Positions 10,081-18,863 are shown, counted from the stretch's first letter. The stretch: DNA of 64,000 nt from Sporolactobacillus laevolacticus DSM 442 (GCF_000497245.1 NZ_AWTC01000013.1:167450-231449), one strand, 5' to 3'. Notes: generated by a model from the sequence alone, not told the origin. Numbers and translations are program-made.

Positions 10081-10116
10081 TTGACCTGCCCTGCAAAAGC
10101 ATTGTACAATGCTTTT
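10081..10116 (+). promoter_or_regulatory. Promoter of the tRNA-Ala gene with an embedded palindrome
   Basis: TTGACC at 10081-10086 and TACAAT at 10105-10110 with an 18-nt spacer; the -10 is preceded by TTG. The -10 is centred in a perfect 22-bp palindrome, AAAAGCATTGT joined to ACAATGCTTTT (10095-10116). The tRNA begins 40-45 nt downstream. Confidence 0.7.
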
Positions 10117-10155
10117 TGTGACGATCTTTGTTTACCACTTAGCTTTTTGTTTTAA

Positions 10156-10228
10156 GGGGCATTAGCTCAGCTGGGAGAGCGTTGCGCTGGCAGCGCAAAG
10201 GTCAGGGGTTCGAGCCCCCTATGCTCCA
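10156..10228 (+). tRNA. tRNA-Ala (anticodon GGC)
   Basis: A 73-nt cloverleaf. The acceptor stem GGGGCAT pairs with ATGCTCC (one G-U pair), the D-arm is GCTC-AGCTGGGA-GAGC, the anticodon arm is TTGCG-CTGGCAG-CGCAA with anticodon GGC, and the T-arm is AGGGG-TTCGAGC-CCCCT. Discriminator A; the CCA end is not encoded. It stands alone with its own promoter and terminator and decodes GCC/GCU alanine codons. Confidence 0.97.
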
Positions 10229-10238
10229 TAAAAATGAT

Positions 10239-10286
10239 AACAGCAAGGGTTTTCGGTGTATTCGAACCCTTGCTGTTTTCTTTATT
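10239..10286 (+). terminator. Intrinsic terminator of the tRNA-Ala gene
   Basis: AACAGCAAGGGTT...AACCCTTGCTGTT followed by TTCTTTATTT. The same AACAGCAAGG-type stem recurs at 18287 and 20520. Confidence 0.9.
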
Positions 10287-10376
10287 TAGCCTAATTGGTC
10301 ACCATAGATGGTTTCTACTCTATCATCTATTTTGCGCTTATTGGCATATATTTTTCTATATTGGGATTGAATTATA

Positions 10377-11207
10377 TTATTTTATAAGCATCTGGGTTAT
10401 CAATAGACAAATAATTATAATTAGCAATGACTTAGCTATTTTCAAAGGAACTTTAGGCAAAACAAGAAGACCAATTTGCGAACCAATAATGGAACCTAAA
10501 GCCATTGCTACTGCATAGGACCATTGAAGAAAACCAGTCTGATAATAAACAATAAATCCTCCTGCACAACTACCAAAAATCAAAACCCTTGTCAGTTGGA
10601 CAGCTTTAAAATATGTATGCTGTTTCTTCATGTAATATAAAATGCAAAATGTAGAAGAGCCAGGACCGAATCCCCCATCATATGCAGCTATAAAAAAAGG
10701 AACTAAAGAATGCCAAACTGTATCTGAAGATTTATTTTGATCTACTTGAATCGTCTTTGTCCATTTAATATTTTTTAGGGTAACGATTAATGCGAAAAAT
10801 AGGAGTATTAATGCAATCTTATTCATTGCTTTTTCTGAAACTTGAGCTGTAAATATCGCTCCTCCAATCCCTCCCATAAATGCCACAAATAAGTTTTTTA
10901 TTATCGTTTTCTTACTTAGCTGCTTACGATGTATAAGATAGAATACACTCGAAAAAGCAGCGATGCCTGAAGAAAATTTATTAGTAGCAATGCTTGTTTG
11001 AATGGGAATACCCGTTAACATCATAGCTGGAAGTGTAATGAGTCCTCCACCGCCAGCTAGAGTACCAACAAATGAAGACACAATTCCAATTAAGCACAGA
11101 ACGATAAGATGATTGTTAAAGGATAACGTACTCACTAAAAACAAGACTAAGCTCATAAAAAAAATGATGGTAACAAGGTTAAAAACAGTAATGAGTTGTT
11201 TTTTCAT
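10377..11207 (-). CDS. TauE/SafE-family sulfite (or sulfo-compound) exporter
   Basis: A 276-residue membrane protein with about eight hydrophobic segments. The two TauE-family repeat signatures are visible: GIVSSFVGTLAGGGGLITLPAMM followed by ATNKFSSG in the first half, and AAYDGGFGPGSSTF in the second. The family exports sulfite, sulfoacetate or related anions. It is transcribed divergently from a LysR regulator, the usual arrangement for control by a sulfur-compound-sensing LysR protein. Codon use is A/T-richer than in the PTS operon, hinting at separate acquisition. Exact substrate unknown. Confidence 0.88.
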   Translation of the reverse strand: MKKQLITVFNLVTIIFFMSLVLFLVSTLSFNNHLIVLCLIGIVSSFVGTLAGGGGLITLPAMMLTGIPIQTSIATNKFSSGIAAFSSVFYLIHRKQLSKKTIIKNLFVAFMGGIGGAIFTAQVSEKAMNKIALILLFFALIVTLKNIKWTKTIQVDQNKSSDTVWHSLVPFFIAAYDGGFGPGSSTFCILYYMKKQHTYFKAVQLTRVLIFGSCAGGFIVYYQTGFLQWSYAVAMALGSIIGSQIGLLVLPKVPLKIAKSLLIIIICLLITQMLIK

Positions 11208-11315
11208 AAATAACTCCTTTTTATCAGTTAATAAAAGGATATATAATGAATATTGATAAATCTAATATATGTTTTTCTATCATTTATAAATAAAATTTAT
11301 GAAAGGGATCTATTT

Positions 11316-12218
11316 ATGAATCTTCATGCCTTACGCATATTTACTAAATTAGCTGCTATGAAAAGTGTTACCAAGGCTGCTGAAGCCCTTTCGATAAGTC
11401 AGCCGGCTGTAACCGTTCAAATACGAAATTTAGAGAAAGAAACAGGATTGAAACTCATAGAAACAGAAGGCAGAGGTATAAAACTAACTAAAGAAGGAGT
11501 ATTTTTAGTTGTACATGCGGAAAGCTTGTTCGATATGGAAAAAGCTATTGAAAATAAGCTGATTCAACTAAAGCATGGAGAATTGCAAGAACTGCGAATA
11601 TCCTCTACCTATTTACCAGCTAATTTTTTATTACCTGCTTGCTTAGCAAAATTCAAGAACGATTTTCCTTCAGTAAAGGTAAACCTTTATTGTGGTAATT
11701 CAAATGAAGTTATTGAAAATTTACTACACTTCAAGTCTGATATAGCTTTTGTAGTGAAAGAGGAGTGGAATAACCCGGATATAAAACGTGATCACTTAAT
11801 GGATATAGATTTTTGGTTTATTGTCCCAAAAGGGCACAAATATGATGGAAAAGAAGTTTCATTAAGGGAAATCATGTCGGAACCCTTTTTATTAAGAGAA
11901 GAAGGGAGTTCAACAAGAGAAATACTCTTTTCTTTATGCAAAATTCATAACGTACCTATTCCCAATGTAGGCTTGCAATTTCATGGATTGAATGAATCGA
12001 TCCATTCTGTTATTGCGGGATATGGTACAATGCTGGCTCCAGCACCTGCAGTCATAGACTATTTGAAACGTAAGGAAGTAGGTAGAGTACTAGTAAAAGA
12101 TATTGAGATAAGACGGCCTGTATATATTTGTAGCCGCAAGGGAGATAAACAAATGATCACTTCTTTAAATAAATTTGTTAACTTTGTAAAAAGTTATTCA
12201 ACAGTAGAATGGAATTAG
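11316..12218 (+). CDS. LysR-family transcriptional regulator
   Basis: The first 60 residues form the LysR winged helix-turn-helix: LHALRIFTKLAAMKSVTKAAEALSISQPAVTVQIRNLEKETG. A periplasmic-binding-like effector domain occupies about 90-300. The ATG at 11316 is preceded by GAAAGGGA; an in-frame ATG 21 codons upstream lacks a ribosome binding site and would add a non-family extension. Divergent from the TauE exporter gene with an A/T-rich 108-nt intergenic region likely containing its operator. Probably regulates that exporter and itself; the effector is unknown. Confidence 0.9.
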   Translation: MNLHALRIFTKLAAMKSVTKAAEALSISQPAVTVQIRNLEKETGLKLIETEGRGIKLTKEGVFLVVHAESLFDMEKAIENKLIQLKHGELQELRISSTYLPANFLLPACLAKFKNDFPSVKVNLYCGNSNEVIENLLHFKSDIAFVVKEEWNNPDIKRDHLMDIDFWFIVPKGHKYDGKEVSLREIMSEPFLLREEGSSTREILFSLCKIHNVPIPNVGLQFHGLNESIHSVIAGYGTMLAPAPAVIDYLKRKEVGRVLVKDIEIRRPVYICSRKGDKQMITSLNKFVNFVKSYSTVEWN

Positions 12219-12381
12219 AAAAAGTTCTTTTAATAATCAACACCTATGTTTTAATCGATACTTTTGTTATTTCTCCAGTGCGCAATACTTGTATTGGATT
12301 TTTTTTTAAGGGTTTCCTCTATCCAATTGCCCACAATCTTATTCCTTGAGCTTACTCATTACGCTTTTAAGTAAATATAAA

Positions 12382-13317
12382 TTAAGCTTCAAATCTTCCA
12401 AAAGCTTGAAGCAACAATGTATTTTTAATAACGACATTGGCTTTCCACCAATTTTCACTTATAGCAAATTCTTTGTTAAAGCTGCTCCATTTCCACGTTA
12501 TATCCCAAACACCATCCGCGTTTCTTGTATTGAGAAGATAATCAAGTTCTCGGTCAACAATTTCTTTGTTTTCCTTATAAGCAGGATTATCAGGAGATTT
12601 AATGAATGTAGTTGGCCTACACCCATAATCGTTCCAATGATCTGCGTCTCTATTAATTAGGTGAGTTATTTGCTGATCAAGCAGTTTACATAGACTGTAA
12701 TACTCAAAATGGTTTTGTATCTCTGCCTTTTTGATATATGCAAGCATATGTTGTACACACAAAAGGGGGTGCATGTCTAGCTGCGGTTGGAGTAGAAATG
12801 ATTTTGAGAGCTCTTGAGAAAGATTAAAGCCTTCTGAAAAAAGATCACTGCCTTTGTCGGAAAATGCTAGTATAAATCCCGCCAATATAGCTGTTGGGTT
12901 ATATTCCCTTCGGCTATTGCTATCTGAATCCGTGTGCCACCATGGAGCATGGGGATAATGGTTATTGGACGAAACAGTGTTTTGCCATCTACCCTCTTCA
13001 AAATCAGTACCGCTTTCCAGAAAGTTGAGTATTTGCTGGATTAATAGATGCTGCTTATCATCAAAATGAATCTCTTCAAGAATTTCTATAGCTGTGGTGG
13101 TTTGAATAGGTGTCGAATTGGGATTCCAAGAGTCCGGCTCAAGTGCATGACCAAAACCACCATCTTGATTTTGATATGCTTGTAAGTAAGTCAGCACATT
13201 TTCTCCAGAGCCATTTTCAAAATGATAGTTCCATCTCGCCAGATCCAATGGGCGGGCGTTGCGATGCATCCATGTTTTAATTGAATTAAAGTCAGATTTC
13301 AATAGTTTCATAGTCAA
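12382..13317 (-). CDS. Hypothetical protein with alpha-alpha toroid (prenyltransferase/terpene-cyclase-like) features
   Basis: 311 residues, soluble, with no signal peptide. The segments LTYLQAYQNQDGGFGHALEPD and RNADGVWDITWKW resemble the QDGGFG and DG-W repeats of (alpha/alpha)6-toroid proteins such as prenyltransferase and squalene-cyclase repeat families. Many Trp/His/Asp residues occur in the middle (PHAPWWHTDSDSNSRREYNP). No catalytic DxDD motif is seen, so enzymatic function cannot be assigned. The AGGAG ribosome binding site is 7 nt from a TTG at 13317 and 13 nt from the ATG at 13311, so the TTG is the better start. Confidence 0.7.
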   Translation of the reverse strand: MTMKLLKSDFNSIKTWMHRNARPLDLARWNYHFENGSGENVLTYLQAYQNQDGGFGHALEPDSWNPNSTPIQTTTAIEILEEIHFDDKQHLLIQQILNFLESGTDFEEGRWQNTVSSNNHYPHAPWWHTDSDSNSRREYNPTAILAGFILAFSDKGSDLFSEGFNLSQELSKSFLLQPQLDMHPLLCVQHMLAYIKKAEIQNHFEYYSLCKLLDQQITHLINRDADHWNDYGCRPTTFIKSPDNPAYKENKEIVDRELDYLLNTRNADGVWDITWKWSSFNKEFAISENWWKANVVIKNTLLLQAFGRFEA

Positions 13318-13402
13318 TCCGAATCTCCTCGTATTGAAAAATCATCATCCATTATGCATTTTCAAATCATTACAAAGAAAACACATACACTGCGGCCATT
13401 TA

Positions 13403-13548
13403 TCATCGGTTAATAGCTATATGGTCTGTCGGAATCCAGCCCTTTTCACCGGCTCTAGTTTCACAGTATGTCCACTCGTTTAGATTTTTGAATCCACGCA
13501 GCAGCTCGCCTTTTTTAACGGTCAGTTCGTGAGCCGAATAGTCCTCTC
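13403..13548 (-). pseudogene. 3' half of an SH3-domain gene split by the IS element
   Basis: The frame from the IS edge encodes EDYSAHELTVKKGELLRGF, then NLNEWTYCETRAGEKGWIPTDHI, and stops with TGA. This is an SH3-like repeat whose missing first half lies at 15110-15317. Joining the two flanks at TTAC/GAGAGGAC gives an uninterrupted two-SH3 protein of about 115 residues. The fragment has no start signal of its own. Confidence 0.8.
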
Positions 13549-13736
13549 AACTACCACTGACTAAAGTCAGTGGATTGAGTGCAGTAGTACCAAGTTAACG
13601 ATCCTCAGATTTTTCCATGTCTTTTTGGCATCCTTAAATTGGTATTCGTCTACTTAACCCTCTCAATTTGCTTAGATACGGCACTGCCTTACGCATAAGG
13701 TACGTAAGGTCTTACACGCTAATGACCAAAGCCATT
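13549..13736 (-). ncRNA. Predicted omega RNA (reRNA) scaffold of the TnpB element
   Basis: The 188 nt between the tnpB stop and the right end contain paired segments, including the terminal CCACTGAC hairpin. In studied IS200/IS605 elements the tnpB 3' end and right end are processed into the guide RNA of TnpB, with the guide taken from the flank just outside the element. The predicted guide here starts GAGAGGACTATTCGGCTC. Inferred from family knowledge. Confidence 0.5.
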
Positions 13737-14984
13737 TTAGGATTCCGAAGTTGCTACGGCACCTGTTTTTGATAGGATCAACAATCCTTTTCGCTTGATG
13801 TTGATCGCTGCATTGTGATCGCGAATATGAAATGTACAACAGTGAGGACACATCCATTCTTCCATACCAAGCTTGACATTGTGGTTAATTTCACCGCAAA
13901 CATGGCATGTTTTGGTTGTGTATGCTGGATTGACTGGTAGATATATTCGACCATATAATTTGGCTTTGTAATCCAATTGGTTAATTAACGTTCTCCAACC
14001 AACATCACTTATGGACATTGCAAGGGCATGATTTTTAAGCAAATTCTTTCCACGCAATTCTTCTGAAACAACCACATCGTGGTTCTTGATGAGTGTTGTC
14101 GAAACATTGTGTAAAAAGTCAAGACGCTGACGAGCGACTTTATTTTGCAGTTCAGATAATCGAAGGCGTGCTTTTTGATAATTTTTGCTGTTACGTAACG
14201 CGCGTTTTTCTTTTTTAGCACGTACTGCTCGTTTAGACACAACACGTTGGGCTTTGGCTATTTGACCTTTGATCCGTTTGTAGAAATGTGGGTTTTCGAC
14301 GACCTTGCCATCACTTTGTGTTAAGAAATTAGATAGGTTTAAGTCAATACCAACTGCTTTGTTTGTTTTAACTAGTTTTTCTTTAAATGGATGATCCGAT
14401 TTCACTTGAAAAGAAATAAACCAATTTCCATTAGGTTCTTGTTTGATTGTTGTGATGCCAATCCGAATACCTTTTTCACGAGGCAAGTGTTTAATGTTGT
14501 TTGCTGACGCTTTCAGCACATTAACTTTGGGAATCTGGATATGATGCGAATCGACCACGCGTACTTTTGATCCATTGAAAATGTCGTAACCTGCAATACG
14601 TGCTTTAGCAACGTAACTATTCTTGGTTTGGTACGACAAACGATAACTGTCTTTACGTTTCGGTTTAGGCGTTCCGGCGTTATTGACTTTACGCCACCTG
14701 TTCCAGGCAGATTGATACGCAGCATTTGCAAGACTCGGCATATTTGTATCTAATCGCTTGTCATTATTAAGCCACTTAGCATGTTTTTTTGTGCTCCATT
14801 CGCGAAAAACAAGGGCGTTATAGATATAGCGAGAAGTGTTTGCGTTAAAACGCATAATATCTGCTTGTTGTGCACTTGGATATACGCGAACTCGAAACCC
14901 AGATACATACTTAAATTGTTCTTTAACTTCAGCCATACGTTCTTTAATTGCGATTTTCTGTTTGTCTGGCATTTTCCCCTTCAA
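13737..14984 (-). CDS. tnpB: TnpB RNA-guided nuclease (OrfB, IS605 family)
   Basis: 415 residues with an intact-looking RuvC nuclease: GIDLNLSNF (Asp214), VVVSEELRG (Glu308) and HIRDHNAAINI (Asp389). The zinc finger is complete, with CHVC at 360-363 and CPHC at 379-382. An N-terminal OrfB helix-turn-helix region (about 25-110) precedes it. TTG at 14984 follows AAAGGAGG by 8 nt; the ATG four codons in is the alternative. TnpB proteins are RNA-guided endonucleases that favour retention of their element. All catalytic and zinc ligands are present, so it is probably functional. Confidence 0.95.
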   Translation of the reverse strand: MKGKMPDKQKIAIKERMAEVKEQFKYVSGFRVRVYPSAQQADIMRFNANTSRYIYNALVFREWSTKKHAKWLNNDKRLDTNMPSLANAAYQSAWNRWRKVNNAGTPKPKRKDSYRLSYQTKNSYVAKARIAGYDIFNGSKVRVVDSHHIQIPKVNVLKASANNIKHLPREKGIRIGITTIKQEPNGNWFISFQVKSDHPFKEKLVKTNKAVGIDLNLSNFLTQSDGKVVENPHFYKRIKGQIAKAQRVVSKRAVRAKKEKRALRNSKNYQKARLRLSELQNKVARQRLDFLHNVSTTLIKNHDVVVSEELRGKNLLKNHALAMSISDVGWRTLINQLDYKAKLYGRIYLPVNPAYTTKTCHVCGEINHNVKLGMEEWMCPHCCTFHIRDHNAAINIKRKGLLILSKTGAVATSES

Positions 14985-15063
14985 TGGATTATCCTCCTTT
15001 CTTAGTTGTTACTATTATTATATCTTTATTTAGAATTTTAGGGATATTTTAGTAGTTACTATG

Positions 15064-15102
15064 GCTTACAGCCACGGATTTCAATCCGTGGCTGTAAGCC
15101 AC
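15064..15102. repeat. Left-end hairpin of the IS element
   Basis: GGCTTACAGCCACGGATT and AATCCGTGGCTGTAAGCC form a near-perfect 18-bp stem with a 2-3 nt loop. It is the subterminal structure expected for recognition by a Y1 transposase. Confidence 0.8.
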
Positions 15103-15109
15103 TTTTTTT

Positions 15110-15317
15110 GTAAAACCTTTGCATGTGAATAAAGATCGGGCAAAGTTAGGATCTGTTTAGGCACCCAACCTTCTTTTTCTGAAATTACTGATTTGCAAAA
15201 GATCCAATTTGGGTACTGGGTATCTTCTTTTCCATAGACTACTTCTTCATCCTTTTTTAGAACAATTGGGTCCGGATAGCAGGACTGATAGTCCTTAATA
15301 ACAATATATTTATTCAC
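15110..15317 (-). pseudogene. 5' half of an SH3-domain gene split by the IS element
   Basis: A GTG start at 15317 follows TTGGAG by 9 nt and encodes MNKYIVIKDYQSCYPDP, then a first SH3-like repeat ending EKEGWVPKQILTLPDLYSHAKVL. The frame then enters the IS left end, where it adds only KKWLTATD before stopping at 15081. The second SH3 repeat sits beyond the IS at 13403-13548. The two-SH3 layout (first repeat ending GWVP, second GWIP) matches a small Bacillus variant-SH3 family of unknown function as I remember it. Confidence 0.8.
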
Positions 15318-15376
15318 AAGAAAACACTCCAATCATCAAATGTTGCTGGACCACTGCAGAACATTGTGAAAAGTTT

Positions 15377-16195
15377 TTATTCCGTGGTTTCTGCCACTCG
15401 ATCCAACCATTCACTGATGAGCGAATTAAAGAGCTGAGGTTGTTCTATTTGTAAATTGTGACCGGCTATATCCATTACAGCAAAGGTGCCTCTCGGGTAT
15501 TTGTCTATGATTTTAAGTGCGTCCTTATAGCCAACCGCAGAGTCTTGTCTTCCCAAAAGAAACAAGCTTGGTTTGTTAAATTCGGATTGATCGATCTTAA
15601 AGGAAAATGCGTATTTATTTTTCACCTTTTCCAAAAACTGCTTATTCGCTATCGTGCAACCTGTGAGTATTTCTTCACGGTAACGCAGCCAATTATATTC
15701 ATCGAGAACTATTGAATTTGCTTTGAAGTCCTCTAACTCTTCCTTACTTAAACGAGAAATAAATTGATTATCGATTTTCATCACTTGATGCGGCTCTATC
15801 GAACGGTCTTCTTTTAGCGGGGTAATGCAAGGACATATGAATGCTGCACCAAGTATGTGTTCCTTTTGCTTTTCGATGATACCTCTCTCAAGATAACCAC
15901 CGTATGACTCACCGACAATTAAATAGTCTTGATTTGGAAGAACAGCTTGAATAAATGCTAATACAGCTTCCAGCATATCATCAGAACTATTAATCGCCGC
16001 GTAGTTTTTTGTCAATCCCATGCCGGGAAGATCAATATAGATGCGTCGCCATCCACCTTTTTTATTGAAAATAGGTTCCATACAGCCGCTAAGTAAGCGA
16101 TGATCCGGCGTATAGCCGTGGATCATGAGAATCGGCGTTCCTTCTCCTTTATCTTCATAATAGATGTCAGCCTGACGAACTTTGCAGTATGCCAT
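15377..16195 (-). CDS. Alpha/beta-fold hydrolase
   Basis: 272 residues with the complete alpha/beta hydrolase triad: GESYGG nucleophile elbow (Ser97), LGRQDS (Asp218) and AGHNLQ (His246), plus the oxyanion-hole HGYTP near residues 26-30. No signal peptide, so cytoplasmic. The ATG at 16195 follows AGAAGGA. Substrate (ester, lactone or epoxide) cannot be told from the sequence. It lies upstream of and codirectional with the split SH3 gene, 44 nt apart. Confidence 0.88.
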   Translation of the reverse strand: MAYCKVRQADIYYEDKGEGTPILMIHGYTPDHRLLSGCMEPIFNKKGGWRRIYIDLPGMGLTKNYAAINSSDDMLEAVLAFIQAVLPNQDYLIVGESYGGYLERGIIEKQKEHILGAAFICPCITPLKEDRSIEPHQVMKIDNQFISRLSKEELEDFKANSIVLDEYNWLRYREEILTGCTIANKQFLEKVKNKYAFSFKIDQSEFNKPSLFLLGRQDSAVGYKDALKIIDKYPRGTFAVMDIAGHNLQIEQPQLFNSLISEWLDRVAETTE

Positions 16196-16500
16196 AATGA
16201 ATCCTTCTTTCTCAAATGGTTGTAAAGCGAACGTATTTTCGCATATCGTTTTATAAGTATAACTAATTCATGGGCATTTGTCTGCAAAAATAATAAAAAT
16301 GTGATTCATCCAGACATTGATAAGACTAAATAAATAGATTATGAGTTTATTTCCTCGGAAACAGTACCATCTAGACTAATCCATCTTTCCTAATCGTTGT
16401 TTACTTTTTACATTCATAAAACATTAAAGATATCAATAGTTAATCTTTTGAGTTTATGATCAAATTGTGACAGAATATTTAATTGGGAGACGATAAAAAA

Positions 16501-18147
16501 ATGATCAAGCTCAAATTAAAGAAAAAATGGACAGCTGGTATTCTGGTCGCCACACTTGTTGCAACCGGCAGTTACTTTGCGCTGACGAATGCTCAGATAT
16601 CGACCGCAAAGTCAATGACGAAATCCACTAACAAATCCTACGTCAGCGATCAAGGGAGTACGACAACACCGATCAAACATGTTGTTGTCCTTTTCCAGGA
16701 AAATGTCTCATTTGATCATTACTTCGGCACCTATCCTCATGCACAGAATCCAAAAGGCGAACCTGCTTTTCATGCTGCGCCGAATACCCCGACAGTCAAT
16801 GGGCTGAGTTCCTCGCTACTCACCAACAATCCAAATGGAGCGAATCCTCAGAGACTTGATCGAACTCAGGCTGTCACAGCTGATATGGATCACGGTTATA
16901 CAGATGAACAGAAAGCATTTGATGGTGGATTGATGGATAAGTTTGTTGATTTTGGCGGCCATGGTAATAATCTTGTATTGGATTATTATGATGGAAATAC
17001 AGTCACGGGGTTATGGAATTATGCGCAACATTATTCATTGAATGATAATTCCTTTGGTACAACCTTCGGGCCATCAACACCAGGCGCTCTGAATCTCATT
17101 TCCGGACAAACACATGGAACGGTTTCTTATACGGCTAATAGCGATGCAAACGGTGAATTAATCAACAGTGGCGTAGTAGACAGTAAGATTAATAATGACA
17201 CAATGTACGGCGATATAGACCCATACTTTGATAAGACTTCTGTTGGAAAAGCAGCTAAGATGACGGGTAAAAATGTTGGCGATATGCTCAATCAGAAGAA
17301 GATTACTTGGGGATGGTTTGAAGGTGGTTTTCACACATCAAGTGAACAGCATACTAATGTTGCAGGTGGGGCATCAACCGATTATATTCCACATCATGAA
17401 CCCTTCCAATATTATGAATCCACGGCAAATCCTGAACACCTGACCCCTTCCAAGCCTTCGATGATTGGTAAAACAGATCAGGCGAATCACCAATATGATT
17501 TAACCGATTTCTGGACTGCTGCAAAATCAGGACATTTGCCTTCTGTAAGCTTCTTGAAAGCCCCAGCTTATCAAGATGGACATGCAAAATACTCCGACCC
17601 TCTTGATGAACAAACATTCCTGACGAACACGATTAATAATCTCGAACAACTGTCTTCATGGAAAGACACGGCAGTGATCATTGCTTATGATGATTCAGAC
17701 GGATGGTACGATCATGTGATGCCTCCGATCGTCAATGGTTCGAATGATCCGGTTGTCGATGCATTGAATGGCCCGGGGAAAGCGGGTACAGTTAAACTAG
17801 GTGCTTATTTGGATCGTGCCGGTTATGGTCCACGTCTGCCGCTGCTCGTGATCTCTCCATACGCCAAATCTAATTTCGTTGATAATACTTTAACTGACCA
17901 ATCCTCAATTTTACGGTTCATTGAAGATAACTGGAAATTAGGGAGAATGGGCGATCAATCCTTTGATACCTTGGCCGGAAGCCTAGAGAACATGTTTGAT
18001 TTTACAAATCATGGGAAAAATAAGCCGTTTTACTTAAATGCGGATACCGGTCTGGTTGAAAGTAAACCAACTGCCAAGAAACAGGGTATAGATTACCTGA
18101 AAGCTCTCTATAAAGATGCAGGTGTAACATTGCCTAAGCAACAATAA
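16501..18147 (+). CDS. Secreted phosphoesterase of the phospholipase C/AcpA family
   Basis: A 548-residue protein with a basic N-terminus and hydrophobic stretch (AGILVATLVATGSYFALTNA), so exported or membrane anchored. VVVLFQENVSFDHYFGTYP carries the metal-binding Glu-Asn and SFDHYFG signature of the phosphoesterase family (phospholipase C, acid phosphatase AcpA). Further family blocks are FGPSTPGALNLISGQ, PSVSFLKAP and IAYDDSDGWYDHV (metal-binding Asp), with SPYAKSNFVDNT near the end. The ATG at 16501 has GGGAG 11 nt upstream; the frame could extend to a TTG at 16483. It probably releases phosphate from phospholipids or phosphomonoesters outside the cell. The 305-nt upstream region holds no other gene. 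Confidence 0.88.
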   Translation: MIKLKLKKKWTAGILVATLVATGSYFALTNAQISTAKSMTKSTNKSYVSDQGSTTTPIKHVVVLFQENVSFDHYFGTYPHAQNPKGEPAFHAAPNTPTVNGLSSSLLTNNPNGANPQRLDRTQAVTADMDHGYTDEQKAFDGGLMDKFVDFGGHGNNLVLDYYDGNTVTGLWNYAQHYSLNDNSFGTTFGPSTPGALNLISGQTHGTVSYTANSDANGELINSGVVDSKINNDTMYGDIDPYFDKTSVGKAAKMTGKNVGDMLNQKKITWGWFEGGFHTSSEQHTNVAGGASTDYIPHHEPFQYYESTANPEHLTPSKPSMIGKTDQANHQYDLTDFWTAAKSGHLPSVSFLKAPAYQDGHAKYSDPLDEQTFLTNTINNLEQLSSWKDTAVIIAYDDSDGWYDHVMPPIVNGSNDPVVDALNGPGKAGTVKLGAYLDRAGYGPRLPLLVISPYAKSNFVDNTLTDQSSILRFIEDNWKLGRMGDQSFDTLAGSLENMFDFTNHGKNKPFYLNADTGLVESKPTAKKQGIDYLKALYKDAGVTLPKQQ

Positions 18148-18286
18148 AATAATCTGCCAAAAGTTGATGACCGGTTAAATGTAATTTTATTCGGTACCAT
18201 TTGATATCTTTCACCATACAAAGTATAAAAGTCGACTGGCCGCGCAAAGGTAAGATTGTTGAATTAACTATGTCTCTAAAAAATAT

Positions 18287-18330
18287 GAAAACAGCAAGGT
18301 TTTCGTTCGAATGGAAACCTTGCTGTTTTC
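18287..18330. terminator. Bidirectional intrinsic terminator
   Basis: GAAAACAGCAAGGTTT...AAACCTTGCTGTTTTC, a stem of about 16 bp flanked by A- and T-rich tails. It serves the phosphoesterase (+) and the convergent BdbC-like gene (-). Confidence 0.85.
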
Positions 18331-18392
18331 ATTTTATATGCTCATTTGAATAGATGTGAGGCTATCCCATATTTTATCAGATACTTCGCTTG

Positions 18393-18863
18393 TTACCCTC
18401 TCAGCGAGATTTCGGATTCTGATCCTGAAGCCTTAAGTTCTTCGGAATCAGACTTGACCAGCATCATGATTAGTGTAATCAGCAAAAAAGCAACTGCGGA
18501 CATGAACGGGATCGTGATAAAGCCAAAGATCGAAAAGTCTTTCACTGCGCACGGATTGCTAGGCGAGCAAAACCGCACTGCATTGAATTGGGGCAGCATC
18601 TGAATGATATAATGATAGCAGGCAAGGATAAATCCTAAGCATGAGACCGGCAAAATATATTTTCTAATCGAAAAATCATTCATTAAATAAGCAATACCGA
18701 GACTGATGACGAGCGGGTACATCAGAATACGCTGATACCAGCAAAGCGTACACGGAACCAAATGCATGATTTGACTAAAAAAGAGACTGCCTCCTGTTGC
18801 GACAATGGCGACAATCCACGAAAATAGTAGTAAGTAGTGATTCGGGATTCTGTTCTTTATCAT
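18393..18863 (-). CDS. bdbC: Thiol-disulfide oxidoreductase, BdbC/DsbB family
   Basis: A 156-residue membrane protein with four hydrophobic segments. The first redox pair is in MHLVPCTLCWYQRILMYP (CxxC plus WYQR, the DsbB hallmark). The second pair, FCSPSNPC, is in the loop after the third segment. It would reoxidise an extracytoplasmic thiol oxidase with quinone as acceptor. AGGAG 7 nt before the ATG at 18863 fixes the start. The C-terminus has an acidic-serine tail. No BdbD/DsbA partner gene is adjacent, which is unusual because bdbC and bdbD are often paired. Confidence 0.9.
   Translation of the reverse strand: MIKNRIPNHYLLLFSWIVAIVATGGSLFFSQIMHLVPCTLCWYQRILMYPLVISLGIAYLMNDFSIRKYILPVSCLGFILACYHYIIQMLPQFNAVRFCSPSNPCAVKDFSIFGFITIPFMSAVAFLLITLIMMLVKSDSEELKASGSESEISLRG

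Larger units (their letters stand above)
13549..15109 (-). mobile_element. TnpB-only IS200/IS605-family element (IS1341-like)
   Basis: A 1561-bp element with subterminal hairpins instead of inverted repeats. The left end, next to TTAC on the minus strand, has a long perfect stem around CCACGGATT/AATCCGTGG (15064-15102). The right end has CCACTGAC/GTCAGTGG (13554-13573). There is no target duplication, as expected for single-strand 'peel and paste' elements. Only tnpB is present and no tnpA transposase, so it is non-autonomous. Boundaries are set by restoring the reading frame of the interrupted SH3 gene: left flank TTTTAC, right flank GAGAGGAC. Confidence 0.85.

Noticed and set aside
16380..16500. 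TTTACA/ACATTA-like hexamers upstream of the secreted phosphoesterase as a PhoP box
   Set aside because: Spacing and hexamer matches are too irregular in this A/T-rich DNA to claim a Pho box.
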